Below are positions 25,109-34,229 of a DNA stretch of 54,164 nucleotides, piece after piece. The DNA comes from Candidatus Anammoximicrobium sp. (GTDB taxonomy: Bacteria > Planctomycetota > Planctomycetia > Pirellulales > Pirellulaceae), in NCBI GenBank assembly GCA_012515235.1, contig JAAYYU010000125.1, positions 1 through 54,164 of the forward strand, written 5' to 3'. The position numbers and the translations under genes are program-made. Position 1 is the stretch's first letter, and each line of letters opens with the position of its first letter. The notes under the pieces are model-generated. The model was given only the letters and a program-made list of their open reading frames with translations, was not told the origin of the DNA and ran no database searches.

Positions 25109-25114
25109 TATAAT
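25109..25114 (+). promoter_or_regulatory. Perfect -10 hexamer upstream of the membrane protein gene
   Basis: TATAAT matches the sigma-70 -10 consensus exactly and lies 35 nt before the GTG at 25150. No clear -35 is found at 15-19 bp, so recognition may need an activator. Confidence 0.4.
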
Positions 25115-25149
25115 CTTCCTCCGGCCCTTTCACCAGACGAGGTCGAATT

Positions 25150-26775
25150 GTGACCAAGGCCGAGACCGGAAACAACGTGTGGTCGAATCGCTGGACTGCC
25201 GCTGCGGAGGTCATGCTGATCTTCCTGGTGTTCTTCCTTTACGCCGGCTGGCCGCCGCCGGACGTCAACGAAGCCCATTACCTGGCCAAGGCCAAACACT
25301 ACTGGGAACCCGAATGGTGTGCGAGCGATCATTTCTTGCAGTCGGCCGATGCTCACCTGGCCTTTTATTGGACGCTCGGTTGGCTGACGCGATTGGCCCC
25401 GTTGCCGGGCGCCGCCTGGTTGGGCCGGTTTCTGACGTGGTTTTTGTTGGCTTGGTCCTGGCGGCGGCTCAGTTGGGCCGTGATCCCCAGGCCCTTTGCG
25501 TCGCTGCTGACGGCCTGCGGATTCTTGCTCTTCAGCAGCCGTTTTCACATGGCGGGCGAATGGGTTGTGGGCGGCTTTGAGGCCAAGGGAATTGCCTACG
25601 CGCTCGTCTTCTTCGCCCTCGGCGCAATCCTGCGCCAGCAATGGAATTGGGGTTGGATCCTGCTCGGCGCGGCGACCTCGTTTCACGTCCTGGTCGGCGG
25701 CTGGTCGCTGGTGGCTGCCGGCTGCGCCTGGCTCGCCTGTCCGCATTTGCGTCCGCCGTTAGCGCGGATGTTGCCGGCGCTTGGCGCTGCCCTGATCCTG
25801 ACGCTGCCCGGCCTGATTCCGGCGTTGTTGTTGAACCACGGCGTCGGGGCCGACGTGTCCCGTCACGCCAACATGATTTACGTCTACGGGCGGTTGGCCC
25901 ACCATCTGGTGTTCCACCGTTTCCCGCACTGGCACGTGGCGCGATTCGCGATCCTGCTGGTCATCTGGTTGGTGGCCTGCCGGGCGACGGCCTGCCCGAC
26001 CTCGACCGGCGCGTTGGGACAGCGGCCGCTGCGAGGCTTCGTGGGCGGCGCGGTCTGCATTGCGATCGTGGGAATCGCGATTGACCAGTCGTTGCTGCAT
26101 CATTTGGACGTGGCCGCCGGACTGTTGCGGTATTACTGGTACCGCCTCAGCGACGCGATGCTGCCGGTGGGGGCGTCCCTGGCGCTCGTCGCCTGGCTGA
26201 CAAGTTTCCGGGATCGCCGTCCCGGTTGGGGACAAGCCGCCCTGGTCGCCGCCGTGCTGATTGCCGGCGGAAACCTGGCTTGGACCAACGTCCAGCGCCG
26301 CGGCGATCTGCGGCCGGGTTCCGACGTACAGATGCTGCCCGCCTGGCCGGACGATCCGGCCCGCACGCGCCGCACGTACGAGGATTGGCGGGAGACCTGC
26401 GACTGGATCGCGGAACATACGCCGAAAAACGCTTGTTTCATCACGCCCAGGATGCAGCAGACGTTCAAGTGGTACGCGGCGCGAAGCGAGGTCTGCTGCT
26501 GGAAAGACGTCCCGCAGGACGCGGCGGAACTGGTCCAGTGGTGGCAGCGGCAGCGGGAACTGTACCCGCGCCGCGTCGTGTTCGGAGGCTTGGCCGCGCA
26601 CGGCGAACAGGGACTGCGCGACCTGGCCGCAAAGTACCGTGCCGATTACGTCGTGGTGGACCGCTACCTGAACCCGCGCCCCTTGCTGTTGCCCCGCCTG
26701 TACCCTTCCCGCTTCTCGGCCACGACGAGCGCTTATGAGATCTACCAAGTGCCGCAGACGGGCTCCGATCGGTGA
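25150..26775 (+). CDS. Polytopic membrane protein, DUF6798-like
   Basis: The 541-residue protein starts at GTG with GAGG (25139-25142) 7 nt upstream. It has about ten hydrophobic helices (first AAEVMLIFLVFFLYAGW at 18-34), a short acidic first loop PPPDVNEAHYLAKAKHYWEP, and a soluble C-terminal domain of about 150 residues (TYEDWRETCDWIAEHTPKNA ... FKWYAARSEVCCWKDVPQD). The DVNE acidic first loop and the large soluble tail recall GT-C type glycosyltransferase-like proteins, and the layout fits planctomycete proteins annotated with the DUF6798 domain. A role in glycan or lipid-linked sugar transfer at the membrane is inference only. It appears monocistronic. Confidence 0.7.
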   Translation: MTKAETGNNVWSNRWTAAAEVMLIFLVFFLYAGWPPPDVNEAHYLAKAKHYWEPEWCASDHFLQSADAHLAFYWTLGWLTRLAPLPGAAWLGRFLTWFLLAWSWRRLSWAVIPRPFASLLTACGFLLFSSRFHMAGEWVVGGFEAKGIAYALVFFALGAILRQQWNWGWILLGAATSFHVLVGGWSLVAAGCAWLACPHLRPPLARMLPALGAALILTLPGLIPALLLNHGVGADVSRHANMIYVYGRLAHHLVFHRFPHWHVARFAILLVIWLVACRATACPTSTGALGQRPLRGFVGGAVCIAIVGIAIDQSLLHHLDVAAGLLRYYWYRLSDAMLPVGASLALVAWLTSFRDRRPGWGQAALVAAVLIAGGNLAWTNVQRRGDLRPGSDVQMLPAWPDDPARTRRTYEDWRETCDWIAEHTPKNACFITPRMQQTFKWYAARSEVCCWKDVPQDAAELVQWWQRQRELYPRRVVFGGLAAHGEQGLRDLAAKYRADYVVVDRYLNPRPLLLPRLYPSRFSATTSAYEIYQVPQTGSDR

Positions 26776-27129
26776 GCCGTGGCCGGATGATGGGATCAGA
26801 CGATGAGCCAGAAAAAGGGGACCAAGATGCGTGATCCAAAGATTCAGCTGGAAGGGCCCACAATCTCCGAGACGGAAATGGCGTGGGAGTCTCTAGCTTT
26901 TTCAGAATCATGTCTGTCGAATAAGAAGTCAAGTCCCACACCCAGCGGGTGGAGGCGGGAAAGCCCGTGCGTTCTGGGAACGGCTGTCCCCACTGTCCCA
27001 ACTCCAACCCCCAGTCGTTTCGCGTCCATGACTGCCGGCCGCGGACCTTTCGTCTGCTGATCGGCGGGGGCGTCAAGATTGTCATTTCAGGGATCTGGCG
27101 CTGGATCTGCCTGGACCGCGGGAGGCGAT
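26776..27129. other. Intergenic stretch, no recognised gene
   Basis: About 350 bp between the membrane protein and the convergent methyltransferase gene. An 85-codon frame (26803-27060, plus) has proline/serine-rich, non-conserved-looking content (SPTPSGWRRE) and no ribosome site, so I do not call it. No terminator hairpin with a T-run was evident. Confidence 0.4.
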
Positions 27130-28581
27130 TTACCGCACGTTGGCCTTGCGCCAGACGTAAACGCACTTGCGGATCTCCTCGCGGCCGTGCAGGCCCATTT
27201 GCTGGCTGCTGTTTCCCTTGCCGCGCGGCAGCACCCAGATCGCCTCGACTTCGAATCCCGCTTGCTCGGCGAAATCCGACAAGATCAGGTCAACCGGAAC
27301 GTGGGCGCCTTGGTATCTCACGTTGTCGTTGACCATTACCAACGGCGCGCCGGGTTTCAGCGCGCGGGCGCTTTCAAAGATCACCAAGGCCATTTCCGCG
27401 AAATAATTGCGGACCATTCGCGGGATGCCGGCATGGTTGATTGTTTTGTCCCGGCGGCAGCCGTCCAAGTATTTCAAAATCAGCGAAAGAACTCCCTGCG
27501 ATTCGACAGCCCGTGTGGCCGCAGCGTATCGCCGGCGGTCAAAGTGCTGGTCCAAGCCTTGCTTCTCGCGGTTCTCAACGGTGCAGCTGAGCATCGTCTG
27601 GCGCAGTTTGCGAATCGCCTCTTCGCCCACGCCCAGCATCGCCAGTTCCAGCGCATAGGTGCGCGTGTAGTCGTAGCGGTTGCAATACGGCGGGGAGGTA
27701 ATCAGACCCGAAAAATGGTTTGCCGGAAGCGTGGGCAGAATCTCCAGGCACGAGCCCCTGAGCAGTTCGATCCGTCCGGCGCGTTCCGGCTGGTCCCGCA
27801 GGCGGCGCAGGCATCCTCGCTGTTTTTCGTCCAGGTCGCTGGCGATCTCGCTCAGCTTGGCCGCGATCGCCTCGTCGAACGTTTCGATCCGTCCCTTGTC
27901 AAAGGCCTTCTTGCCGAGACCGCGGCCCGACCGCTGATCCCAACGAAGGTACTGGCCGTCCTTACGCGTGTAACTGATCGGTTCCAGGACGCACAGCGCG
28001 GCAAACCGCAAAACGCGCGACAAGACCGGGTCCTCCACCCGGCCGGTCTCCCAGAGGTATCGTCCGAGTCGCTGCTCCGTTTCCTTCGGGAAGGCGCCTG
28101 CCGTGATCCGCAGATGTGGAAAGGGGAGTTGTTTGCCGGCTTGGCACCACGATCGCCGGTCGCGGAACGCGGCCAGGGCTCCGGCCAGTTGTCGCTGATC
28201 GGCGCCGGCCACGGCGTTGCGGACTTCGATGATTTCCGCGCTGCTGTCCAGCAACTCGATGCCCACCGCGTCCAGCCCGGCTTCGCGGGCGGTGAACAGG
28301 GCCGTGCCGCTGCCCGCAAACGGGTCCAGGATCGGGCTGGAAGCGAGGCCCGTTTTTTTCAGCACGTACCGTACAAGTTCTGCAGAGAAACCTTCCTTGT
28401 ACTTGCACCAGCGATGGCGCTGTTCGGCTTTGTTGGCTTGAAAACTGACCAGCGAGCGGTCGAGGTCGTGATTGACGGCCAGGCGGTCCGCAAAGCGATC
28501 TCTCAGTCCATCGTCGGCCCTGCGGATTGCGGCCAGGGCCTGGGCTTGCGAGGCCGATGCCTCAACGGGAATCGCGGTCAT
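27130..28581 (-). CDS. Orphan DNA methyltransferase (SPPY type)
   Basis: The start is placed at ATG 28581 because GGAG lies 6-7 nt upstream; an alternative ATG at 28611 would add ten residues. The protein (483 residues) carries SAM motif I DPFAGSGTALFTA at about 86-98 and catalytic motif IV TSPPYCNRYDYTRTY at about 295-309, so it should methylate an exocyclic amino group (N4-cytosine or N6-adenine) of DNA. Motif I precedes motif IV with about 200 residues between them. The N-terminal block VSFQANKAEQRHRWCKYKEG precedes motif I. No restriction endonuclease gene adjoins it, so it is a solitary methylase that may regulate genes or protect DNA. TACAAT on the minus strand at 28615-28610 is a likely -10. 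Confidence 0.85.
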   Translation of the reverse strand: MTAIPVEASASQAQALAAIRRADDGLRDRFADRLAVNHDLDRSLVSFQANKAEQRHRWCKYKEGFSAELVRYVLKKTGLASSPILDPFAGSGTALFTAREAGLDAVGIELLDSSAEIIEVRNAVAGADQRQLAGALAAFRDRRSWCQAGKQLPFPHLRITAGAFPKETEQRLGRYLWETGRVEDPVLSRVLRFAALCVLEPISYTRKDGQYLRWDQRSGRGLGKKAFDKGRIETFDEAIAAKLSEIASDLDEKQRGCLRRLRDQPERAGRIELLRGSCLEILPTLPANHFSGLITSPPYCNRYDYTRTYALELAMLGVGEEAIRKLRQTMLSCTVENREKQGLDQHFDRRRYAAATRAVESQGVLSLILKYLDGCRRDKTINHAGIPRMVRNYFAEMALVIFESARALKPGAPLVMVNDNVRYQGAHVPVDLILSDFAEQAGFEVEAIWVLPRGKGNSSQQMGLHGREEIRKCVYVWRKANVR

Positions 28582-28652
28582 TCTTGGCTCCAACGAAGCT
28601 TGCGCCGGCATTGTACGCGGGGCGGGCCGCCGATCCTACCCCGGCATCCCCG

Positions 28653-28680
28653 TTGCAGTCCGCCACGGCGGCGGTACAAT
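28653..28680 (+). promoter_or_regulatory. Probable rsmA promoter
   Basis: TTGCAG (28653-28658) and TACAAT (28675-28680) lie 16 bp apart, with the predicted start about 63 nt before the rsmA ATG. A second TACAAT on the opposite strand (28615-28610) points to the methyltransferase, making this a divergent promoter region. Confidence 0.5.
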
Positions 28681-28749
28681 CCCACCACGCAACCCAGCGG
28701 AAGCCAGCGGACTCCTCCGGCACGATTCCCACGATCCCACGACTGACTC

Positions 28750-29655
28750 ATGACATCTCCCCGACAAACCGCGTCGTTTCTGATCGGCAAGTTTCGCGAA
28801 GTCGGCATCCGTCCCGACACGCGGCGCGGGCAGAATTTCCTGATCGACTTGAATCTCGTCCAGCTGCTGGCCGACTCGGCCGAACTAGGCCCGGACGACG
28901 TGGTGCTGGAGGTCGGCACCGGCACCGGTTCGCTGACCGCGCTGCTGGCGGCTCGGGCCGCCGCCGTGGTGACGGTCGAGGTCGATCCGCAGTTGTCTCA
29001 GCTGGCCTCCGAGACCCTGATCGACTGCACCAACGTGACCATGCTGCGGCAGGACGTGCTGAGGAACAAGAGCCACTTTTCTCCCGACGTGCTGGCCGCC
29101 GTGCGGGAGAAACTGGCCGAGCAACCGGGCCGGCGGTTCAAACTCGCGGCCAATTTGCCCTACAACATCGCCACGCCCGTGCTGTCGAATCTGCTGAGCA
29201 CGGACTTGCAGCCCGTCTCGATGACCGTCACGATTCAAAAAGAAGTGGCCGATCGCATCACCGCGGCGCCGAGCACCAGGGACTACGGGGCGCTGAGCAT
29301 CTGGATGCAGAGCCAGTGCGAGGTGCGGACCATTCGCGTGCTGCCGCCGACCGTGTTCTGGCCGCAGCCGAAAGTAGAGTCGGCCATTCTGCAGATCCTG
29401 CCCCACGCCGAAAAGCGCGCCCGGATCTCCGACCTGGCCTTCTTTCACACCTTCATCCGGTCGATCTTTTTTCACCGCCGCAAGTTCCTCCGGAGCGGGT
29501 TGCTGAGCGCGTTCAAATCGCAATTGGACAAGCCCGCGGTGGATGCGATCCTGCGCGAGCAGAATCTGGAAACCAACGCTCGGGCCGAGGAACTCGGTGT
29601 CGAGGCGATGCTGGCGCTGTGCGAGGCGATCCGCCGCCGGGTGGCGCCGGGCTGA
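28750..29655 (+). CDS. rsmA: 16S rRNA (adenine1518/1519-N6)-dimethyltransferase
   Basis: The enzyme (also called KsgA) dimethylates two adjacent adenines in helix 45 of 16S rRNA late in 30S assembly. The protein of 301 residues has the family order: RRGQNFLIDLNLV near residue 25, SAM motif VVLEVGTGTGSLTALLA, acidic VTVEVDPQ, catalytic NLPYNIATPVLSNLL, then the C-terminal WPQPKVESAILQI and RSIFFHRRKFLRSGL. Length is slightly above Escherichia coli RsmA. Its TGA lies inside the first degenerate unit of a tandem repeat array. Nothing downstream on this strand is co-directed. Confidence 0.95.
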   Translation: MTSPRQTASFLIGKFREVGIRPDTRRGQNFLIDLNLVQLLADSAELGPDDVVLEVGTGTGSLTALLAARAAAVVTVEVDPQLSQLASETLIDCTNVTMLRQDVLRNKSHFSPDVLAAVREKLAEQPGRRFKLAANLPYNIATPVLSNLLSTDLQPVSMTVTIQKEVADRITAAPSTRDYGALSIWMQSQCEVRTIRVLPPTVFWPQPKVESAILQILPHAEKRARISDLAFFHTFIRSIFFHRRKFLRSGLLSAFKSQLDKPAVDAILREQNLETNARAEELGVEAMLALCEAIRRRVAPG

Positions 29656-29748
29656 ACGGCCCGCTGAACAAGCCCGCCGCTGAACAAGCCCGCCGTTGAA
29701 CAAGCCCGCCGTTGAACAAGCCCGCTGAAGAGGCCCGTTGAAGAGGCG
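29651..29748 (+). repeat. Short 16-bp tandem repeat array at the rsmA stop
   Basis: Units of GYTGAACAAGCCCGCC repeat almost exactly at 29663, 29679, 29695 and 29711, bordered by degenerate units (GCTGAACGGCCC before; GTTGAAGAGGC after). Each unit contains TGA. It has no spacers and is not a CRISPR. It starts within the rsmA stop codon and ends before the large secreted-protein gene on the other strand. Confidence 0.8.
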
Positions 29749-29835
29749 GACGGGCTCCGAGTCGAGCCACGACAACAACGGAGAGCCGCGATGCCGCGAG
29801 GTGCCGGGCCTCCTCCTCTCCTCTTCCACAGGCTG

Positions 29836-32800
29836 CTATCTGGCGAACCGTCCGGCCCGGCCGTCGTAGTTCCAGTTCTGGAAAAGGTTCATGGCGGCGC
29901 GGTCACACGCCGGCGTTGCGGGCAACAGGACGAGGGCGTCCAGGTGGGCTCCGCCGCGGGCCGACAGGGTCAGGCGGTGCGGGCCGGCTTGCAGGTCGAT
30001 TTGGCCAAGGCGATACCACGACCAATGCGCGTAGGCTTCGCCATAGTGGGCGAACATCTTAGTGTGCGCGTGGCGCGGGTCGTTCCAATCGGTGAATCCA
30101 ATCATGGCCTTGGCGGACACGGTGCGCGGAGCGCCTCCGTCGACGGTCACATCCAGTTGCGTGCTGCTGTCCGGTTCCCAGCGGGCCCGCAACCACAAGG
30201 CGTGCTGGCCCGTTTCGATCGCCTGCGCGGCGAAGGTCAGCTGGCCGGCTTCGCGGAAGGCCGCGACCCGACCGCTGCTGTCGGCGGGCGAATCCAGGAC
30301 GGCGGCGCCGCCGTCCTGGGGTTCGCTCGCCTCGGCTTCGCAAACCAGCGCCGCGGGTGCGACAAGCACCTGTAGCGGCACCCGGCGGTCCCCGTCCGCC
30401 TGGCCCAGGACGAGCTCCAGGCCGACGGGTTCCGGCGCTGCGTCGGAGGCGGGACGCAAGATGAACTGGGCCCGCGTAGGCGGATCGCCGGCCGCCCGCT
30501 TCACCGCCTGCCGCTGCGGGGTCACCGTCCAGCCCGGCGGCAGATGATCCAGCGAGATTTCGCTGGCGCAGCCGCCGCCGGCCAGCGTGACTTCGATCGG
30601 CACGCTGTCCCCCGGCGCCGCGATCCGCAGATTGCGGCGAGACTGGTCGCCGTTCAGATAGTAGCCGATCGCGTGGATCGCGACTTCCAGATCGCTCCGG
30701 TGACGTTCGTACCAGCGGCAGACCGCCTTGACCGGCGCGGGCACGGGAGCGCCGACGATGCGGATCCGGTTTTCGCCGCGGGCCAGCGTGCCCGGCAGCG
30801 ACAAGGGCGAAACGACGAACGTGGTCCGCACATTCAGATCGGACAACGTGGCACCGCCGCCGGGCTCGAATTCGAGCTTTAGCCGGTAGGCATAGCGGGC
30901 CGTGACCTGCGGGAGCAAGTCCAGGGCCAACGTGCCGTCGGGCTGCGGGTTCCGCCAGACCTCGGTCCACGAGCCGCCTTCGTCGAACGACAGCGACGCG
31001 CGCAGCGCTCCTGCCCGCGTCGCCGTCCACGCCGCTCGGACTTGCGAGTCGGAGAGGAGATACGGGCACTGCAGCCGGTACACGAGCGACGCCGGGCGAT
31101 GTGGATCTCCGGCGCGAAGCGTCCGGCGGCCGTCGGGCGCCGCATGGAACGTCAGGTTGCCGATTTCGGTCGCCGGCGAGCCCAACTCGGGCCGGAATTC
31201 AATCGCTCCGTTGCCGAAGTAAGGAGGCACTTTGCCCAATGGAATCGGCTGGCGGTTCTCGGTCAACTCGAACCAGCGTCCTTCATTTTGCCAGCCGAAG
31301 CTCACGCGCTCGCCTGGACGCAAGGCGAAGTCCATCGCGTGGGGCCGTTCGGCGACTCCCAAACCGGGCCGCCCGCGACGGCCGCGCAGTCCCGACTGGA
31401 CGCCGCTGTCCTGCCGCAGCTTCAGGTACAGATCGTCCTCAAACGCCCGGCGGCTGGCCACCGTCGCATTGTCACGGTTCAGCCAGTAGACGCGCGGCGA
31501 CAAGTCGAACAGCCGCCAGCTTCCTTGATAGAACGCTTGTTGGAACTGATGGTGCGTGCCCGAAGCGTCTTGCGACGAGATGCCCGCGGCCAGGAAGAGT
31601 TTGCGGAGCGTGTGGTTCAACGGGCCGCACTGGTCGAACGGGTAGATGTTCAGCGCTTTGATTAGGGTGTACGAGACCCGCGGGCGATGACGCGCCGGCA
31701 GCGTCTCGCAGTAGTGGGCATCGAAGTAGTTCGTGGTGGCCAAGGCGTACCGGAACACCTCGAAGGCCCGCTCCGCCTCGTCCGTTACGCCGGGAGCCAG
31801 GGTCGCGGCCAGGTCCGGGACGCTGAACGGGACCACGTTCTCGTTGGCTCGCCAATGAGGAATCGTGACCGGCGTCCGGCTGGCGGCGTCGGCCAGTTCA
31901 AACGAGAGCGATTCCATCAGCGGGTCCCAATCGCCGGCTACCGGCAGCGTGAATTCCTCCTTGTTGGATGCGATCACGCGCTCGGCTTGCCGCAGGCGGT
32001 AGGCGACGCGCCGCGGATCGGGCGGCGGCGTCAACGGGCGGGTCACCGTCAAGCGGTTTTCGGCGCGATTCGCAGCGAATTGGGATTCGCCGGGATGCGC
32101 CGCGACCAGGATCAGGCGGCGCTCGACTCGCCCGCCGGCCCACACGTCCAACGGCGCCGTCTCGTGCCGGCGAGGCAGTTCGCAAGCCAGATGGCCTCGC
32201 ACGAACCGGTCGTCGCCGTCGTGGATGCCGTGCGGGTCATTCTCGAAGTGCCACAACGCGCGCGTCTGGTCGTCCGTCGCGAACTCCTGGCGCCGCGGTT
32301 GGAAACCGGCGGTGTAACGGGCGCAGCTGGAAATGCGGACTTCATCCAACACGGCTTCAGCACTCGATTCGGGCCGGCAATTCGCGTCACCTCCCAGGAA
32401 AGCCTGCATGGGCATGCTGCGGCTGTCCCGCTCCGCGATCCCGATCCCGGAAGTCGTCCCCTTGGAGACCAGACTGCTGGGCCACGCCGCGCCGGACGGC
32501 CCCGTCTGGCCGATCGGCCGGCCGTCCAGGAACAGCGCCAGTTTGGCTTCCGGAAAGTCCCAGGTGGCGGCCACGTGGTGCCAGACGCCGGCCCGGAACG
32601 GCGCGAAAGCTTGCACAGACCGCAGCTTGCCGCCGGCGTCGGCAATCACGAACTCCAAGCGGTTCTGGCCGCCGGCGTCCCGCTTGCGGAACTGCGACTG
32701 CAGACGATGACCGTAGGCCACGGCGTCCAGGAACACGTGCTCGCGGCCGTCGTCCGCGTTCCACGACGGCTGGCACCAGAACTCCAGCGTCCCGGCCGCC

Positions 32801-33945
32801 AATCCCCAGTGGACCGAACGCGGGTCCGGATCGTCGAAGCCGGCCGTGAGCGTCGCTTCCGACGCGCCGTTGAAAGCCACGCGGCGCAGTCCCGCAAACT
32901 CGAATCCGCGATTCAGCGGCGCGTCGGACAGCGCGCCGGCGACGAAGCCGCCGTGCGCGGCGGCAGGCCAGGGCCAGCGTTCGCCCGGCCGCAGGACCAG
33001 GCGATCCAGCCAGACGGTGAAGTGGGCATCCGGTCCCGTCACCGGGCGGCCGCTGTCGGCGTCCCGCACCAGGCAGCGGATCCGCACCGACACCTGGGCC
33101 GTGGCTGCCTCGTGGCTGAACCGTCCCCGCTCGCAGAACTGAACCAGCTGGCCTGGGGCCAATTCGATGTTCAGCCAACGGGGATCGACCGCCTGCTCGC
33201 GGATCTGCGAGCCGTCCGCGCGGAACTGCTCGATCGCGATCGCCACCGGGGCGCCGTACACGGCCCGTTCGGCCAGCAGATCGCACTCCAACACGACTTC
33301 CTGGCCGGCAAAACGGCGGACGTCGACCCGCTGGGAAAGGGCCGCTTCGCGGCGGACTTCAGCGGGCGTGGCCTGGTCCACGACCACCTTCAGCGACCTG
33401 CGCCCCGTCGTGTGGCGAAACCGGTCCAGGCGGATCAAGGCCGCCGGCTCGGCGGTCCACTCGGCCGGCCCCTCGTTGGCTTCTTCCTCAAACCCCGGAT
33501 TGGCCAACAGGTTCTCCGGCGGCAGCGCGTCGGCGGCATAGCGGGCACGCGGCAAGCCGCGCTGTTTGACGTCAAAGTAGATCTCCGCCGCACCGGCCCG
33601 GGCCGCCACCGGCCGGGCGAACCAGGCCAGATAGCCCTGTTCCACGCCCCGTTCGGCGTTGAACTCCGTGCGCCACGCGCTGGGGACTTCGCGACGCACG
33701 CCCTGCGCGTCGCGCTGGACGACGCGCACCGAGTCCGGATCAACCGACTCGGAAACGCCGGCGCGAGACAGCAGGGCGTTCGGGTCGAGGACCGCCTCGA
33801 CCGGCCGCACCGCTTCGTCGCGATCGGGCGCGGGCCGCTCGACCACCGTCCGGAACCGCCACTGCGGATTCCACCAATCCCCCGGTTCCGCGCCGGAAAC
33901 CACCGAACCCCAGGCCACGACGAGCATCGCCGACATGATTCTCAC
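29836..33945 (-). CDS. Large secreted protein with LamG-like and transglutaminase-like domains
   Basis: The start is GTG 33945, preceded by AAGGAG at 6 nt; the frame is open further to 34059 but lacks a site there. The precursor has 1369 residues with a short signal peptide (MSAMLVVAWGSVVSGA). Residues about 30-400 form beta-rich modules starting WWNPQWRFRTVVERP. A LamG/concanavalin-like fold follows at about 400-560 (GTLEFWCQPSW, GVWHHVAATWDF, LDEVRISSCARY). A transglutaminase-like core follows with Cys773 in FDQCGPLNHTLRKLFLAAGI, His798/His799 in GTHHQFQQAF and Asp814 in WRLFDLSPRV, which together give a Cys-His-Asp triad. The C-terminal 170 residues resemble a carbohydrate-binding sandwich. 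It may be an extracellular cysteine peptidase or crosslinking enzyme acting at the cell surface; the substrate is unknown. Confidence 0.78.
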   Translation of the reverse strand: MRIMSAMLVVAWGSVVSGAEPGDWWNPQWRFRTVVERPAPDRDEAVRPVEAVLDPNALLSRAGVSESVDPDSVRVVQRDAQGVRREVPSAWRTEFNAERGVEQGYLAWFARPVAARAGAAEIYFDVKQRGLPRARYAADALPPENLLANPGFEEEANEGPAEWTAEPAALIRLDRFRHTTGRRSLKVVVDQATPAEVRREAALSQRVDVRRFAGQEVVLECDLLAERAVYGAPVAIAIEQFRADGSQIREQAVDPRWLNIELAPGQLVQFCERGRFSHEAATAQVSVRIRCLVRDADSGRPVTGPDAHFTVWLDRLVLRPGERWPWPAAAHGGFVAGALSDAPLNRGFEFAGLRRVAFNGASEATLTAGFDDPDPRSVHWGLAAGTLEFWCQPSWNADDGREHVFLDAVAYGHRLQSQFRKRDAGGQNRLEFVIADAGGKLRSVQAFAPFRAGVWHHVAATWDFPEAKLALFLDGRPIGQTGPSGAAWPSSLVSKGTTSGIGIAERDSRSMPMQAFLGGDANCRPESSAEAVLDEVRISSCARYTAGFQPRRQEFATDDQTRALWHFENDPHGIHDGDDRFVRGHLACELPRRHETAPLDVWAGGRVERRLILVAAHPGESQFAANRAENRLTVTRPLTPPPDPRRVAYRLRQAERVIASNKEEFTLPVAGDWDPLMESLSFELADAASRTPVTIPHWRANENVVPFSVPDLAATLAPGVTDEAERAFEVFRYALATTNYFDAHYCETLPARHRPRVSYTLIKALNIYPFDQCGPLNHTLRKLFLAAGISSQDASGTHHQFQQAFYQGSWRLFDLSPRVYWLNRDNATVASRRAFEDDLYLKLRQDSGVQSGLRGRRGRPGLGVAERPHAMDFALRPGERVSFGWQNEGRWFELTENRQPIPLGKVPPYFGNGAIEFRPELGSPATEIGNLTFHAAPDGRRTLRAGDPHRPASLVYRLQCPYLLSDSQVRAAWTATRAGALRASLSFDEGGSWTEVWRNPQPDGTLALDLLPQVTARYAYRLKLEFEPGGGATLSDLNVRTTFVVSPLSLPGTLARGENRIRIVGAPVPAPVKAVCRWYERHRSDLEVAIHAIGYYLNGDQSRRNLRIAAPGDSVPIEVTLAGGGCASEISLDHLPPGWTVTPQRQAVKRAAGDPPTRAQFILRPASDAAPEPVGLELVLGQADGDRRVPLQVLVAPAALVCEAEASEPQDGGAAVLDSPADSSGRVAAFREAGQLTFAAQAIETGQHALWLRARWEPDSSTQLDVTVDGGAPRTVSAKAMIGFTDWNDPRHAHTKMFAHYGEAYAHWSWYRLGQIDLQAGPHRLTLSARGGAHLDALVLLPATPACDRAAMNLFQNWNYDGRAGRFAR

Positions 33946-34229
33946 AGCTGTCTCCTTCCCCAGCAAGGTCGCTTCGCCCTTGGTGCAACACGCGGTCCAG
34001 GCGTTCGGCCTCGGCCATGATACCCGCTGGCAGCGGCGGGAACACGGCGCGTCGCGCAAAAAGCGGGCTTCCCGCTTGCCGTACTTGCCAACGACGGCAG
34101 GAACTGGAGAATCTTTGGCAGCCCGTTGAAAAAGGGGAACGCAAGCGCCGCAGGGTGCCTGCCCCCTGTTCTTCCACGGGCGGCTGGAACCGAAGGGAAA
34201 ACCGACCCGGAAAGACGCCGTCCCCCAAT
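33946..34229. other. Upstream region of the large secreted-protein gene
   Basis: About 280 bp with no recognised gene. It contains the AAGGAG ribosome site (33952-33957, minus strand) for the GTG start and a G-rich patch around 34130-34175. No clear promoter hexamers were found. Confidence 0.35.

Noticed and set aside
26803..27060. 85-codon plus-strand ORF
   Set aside because: No SD, low-complexity Pro/Ser/Thr content and no recognisable family.
29651..29748. Possible CRISPR array
   Set aside because: Units are 16 bp and contiguous without spacers, and no cas genes are present.
31687..34020. 777-codon plus-strand frame opposite the large secreted-protein gene
   Set aside because: No recognisable domain and no ribosome site; the minus frame has a signal peptide, SD and domains.
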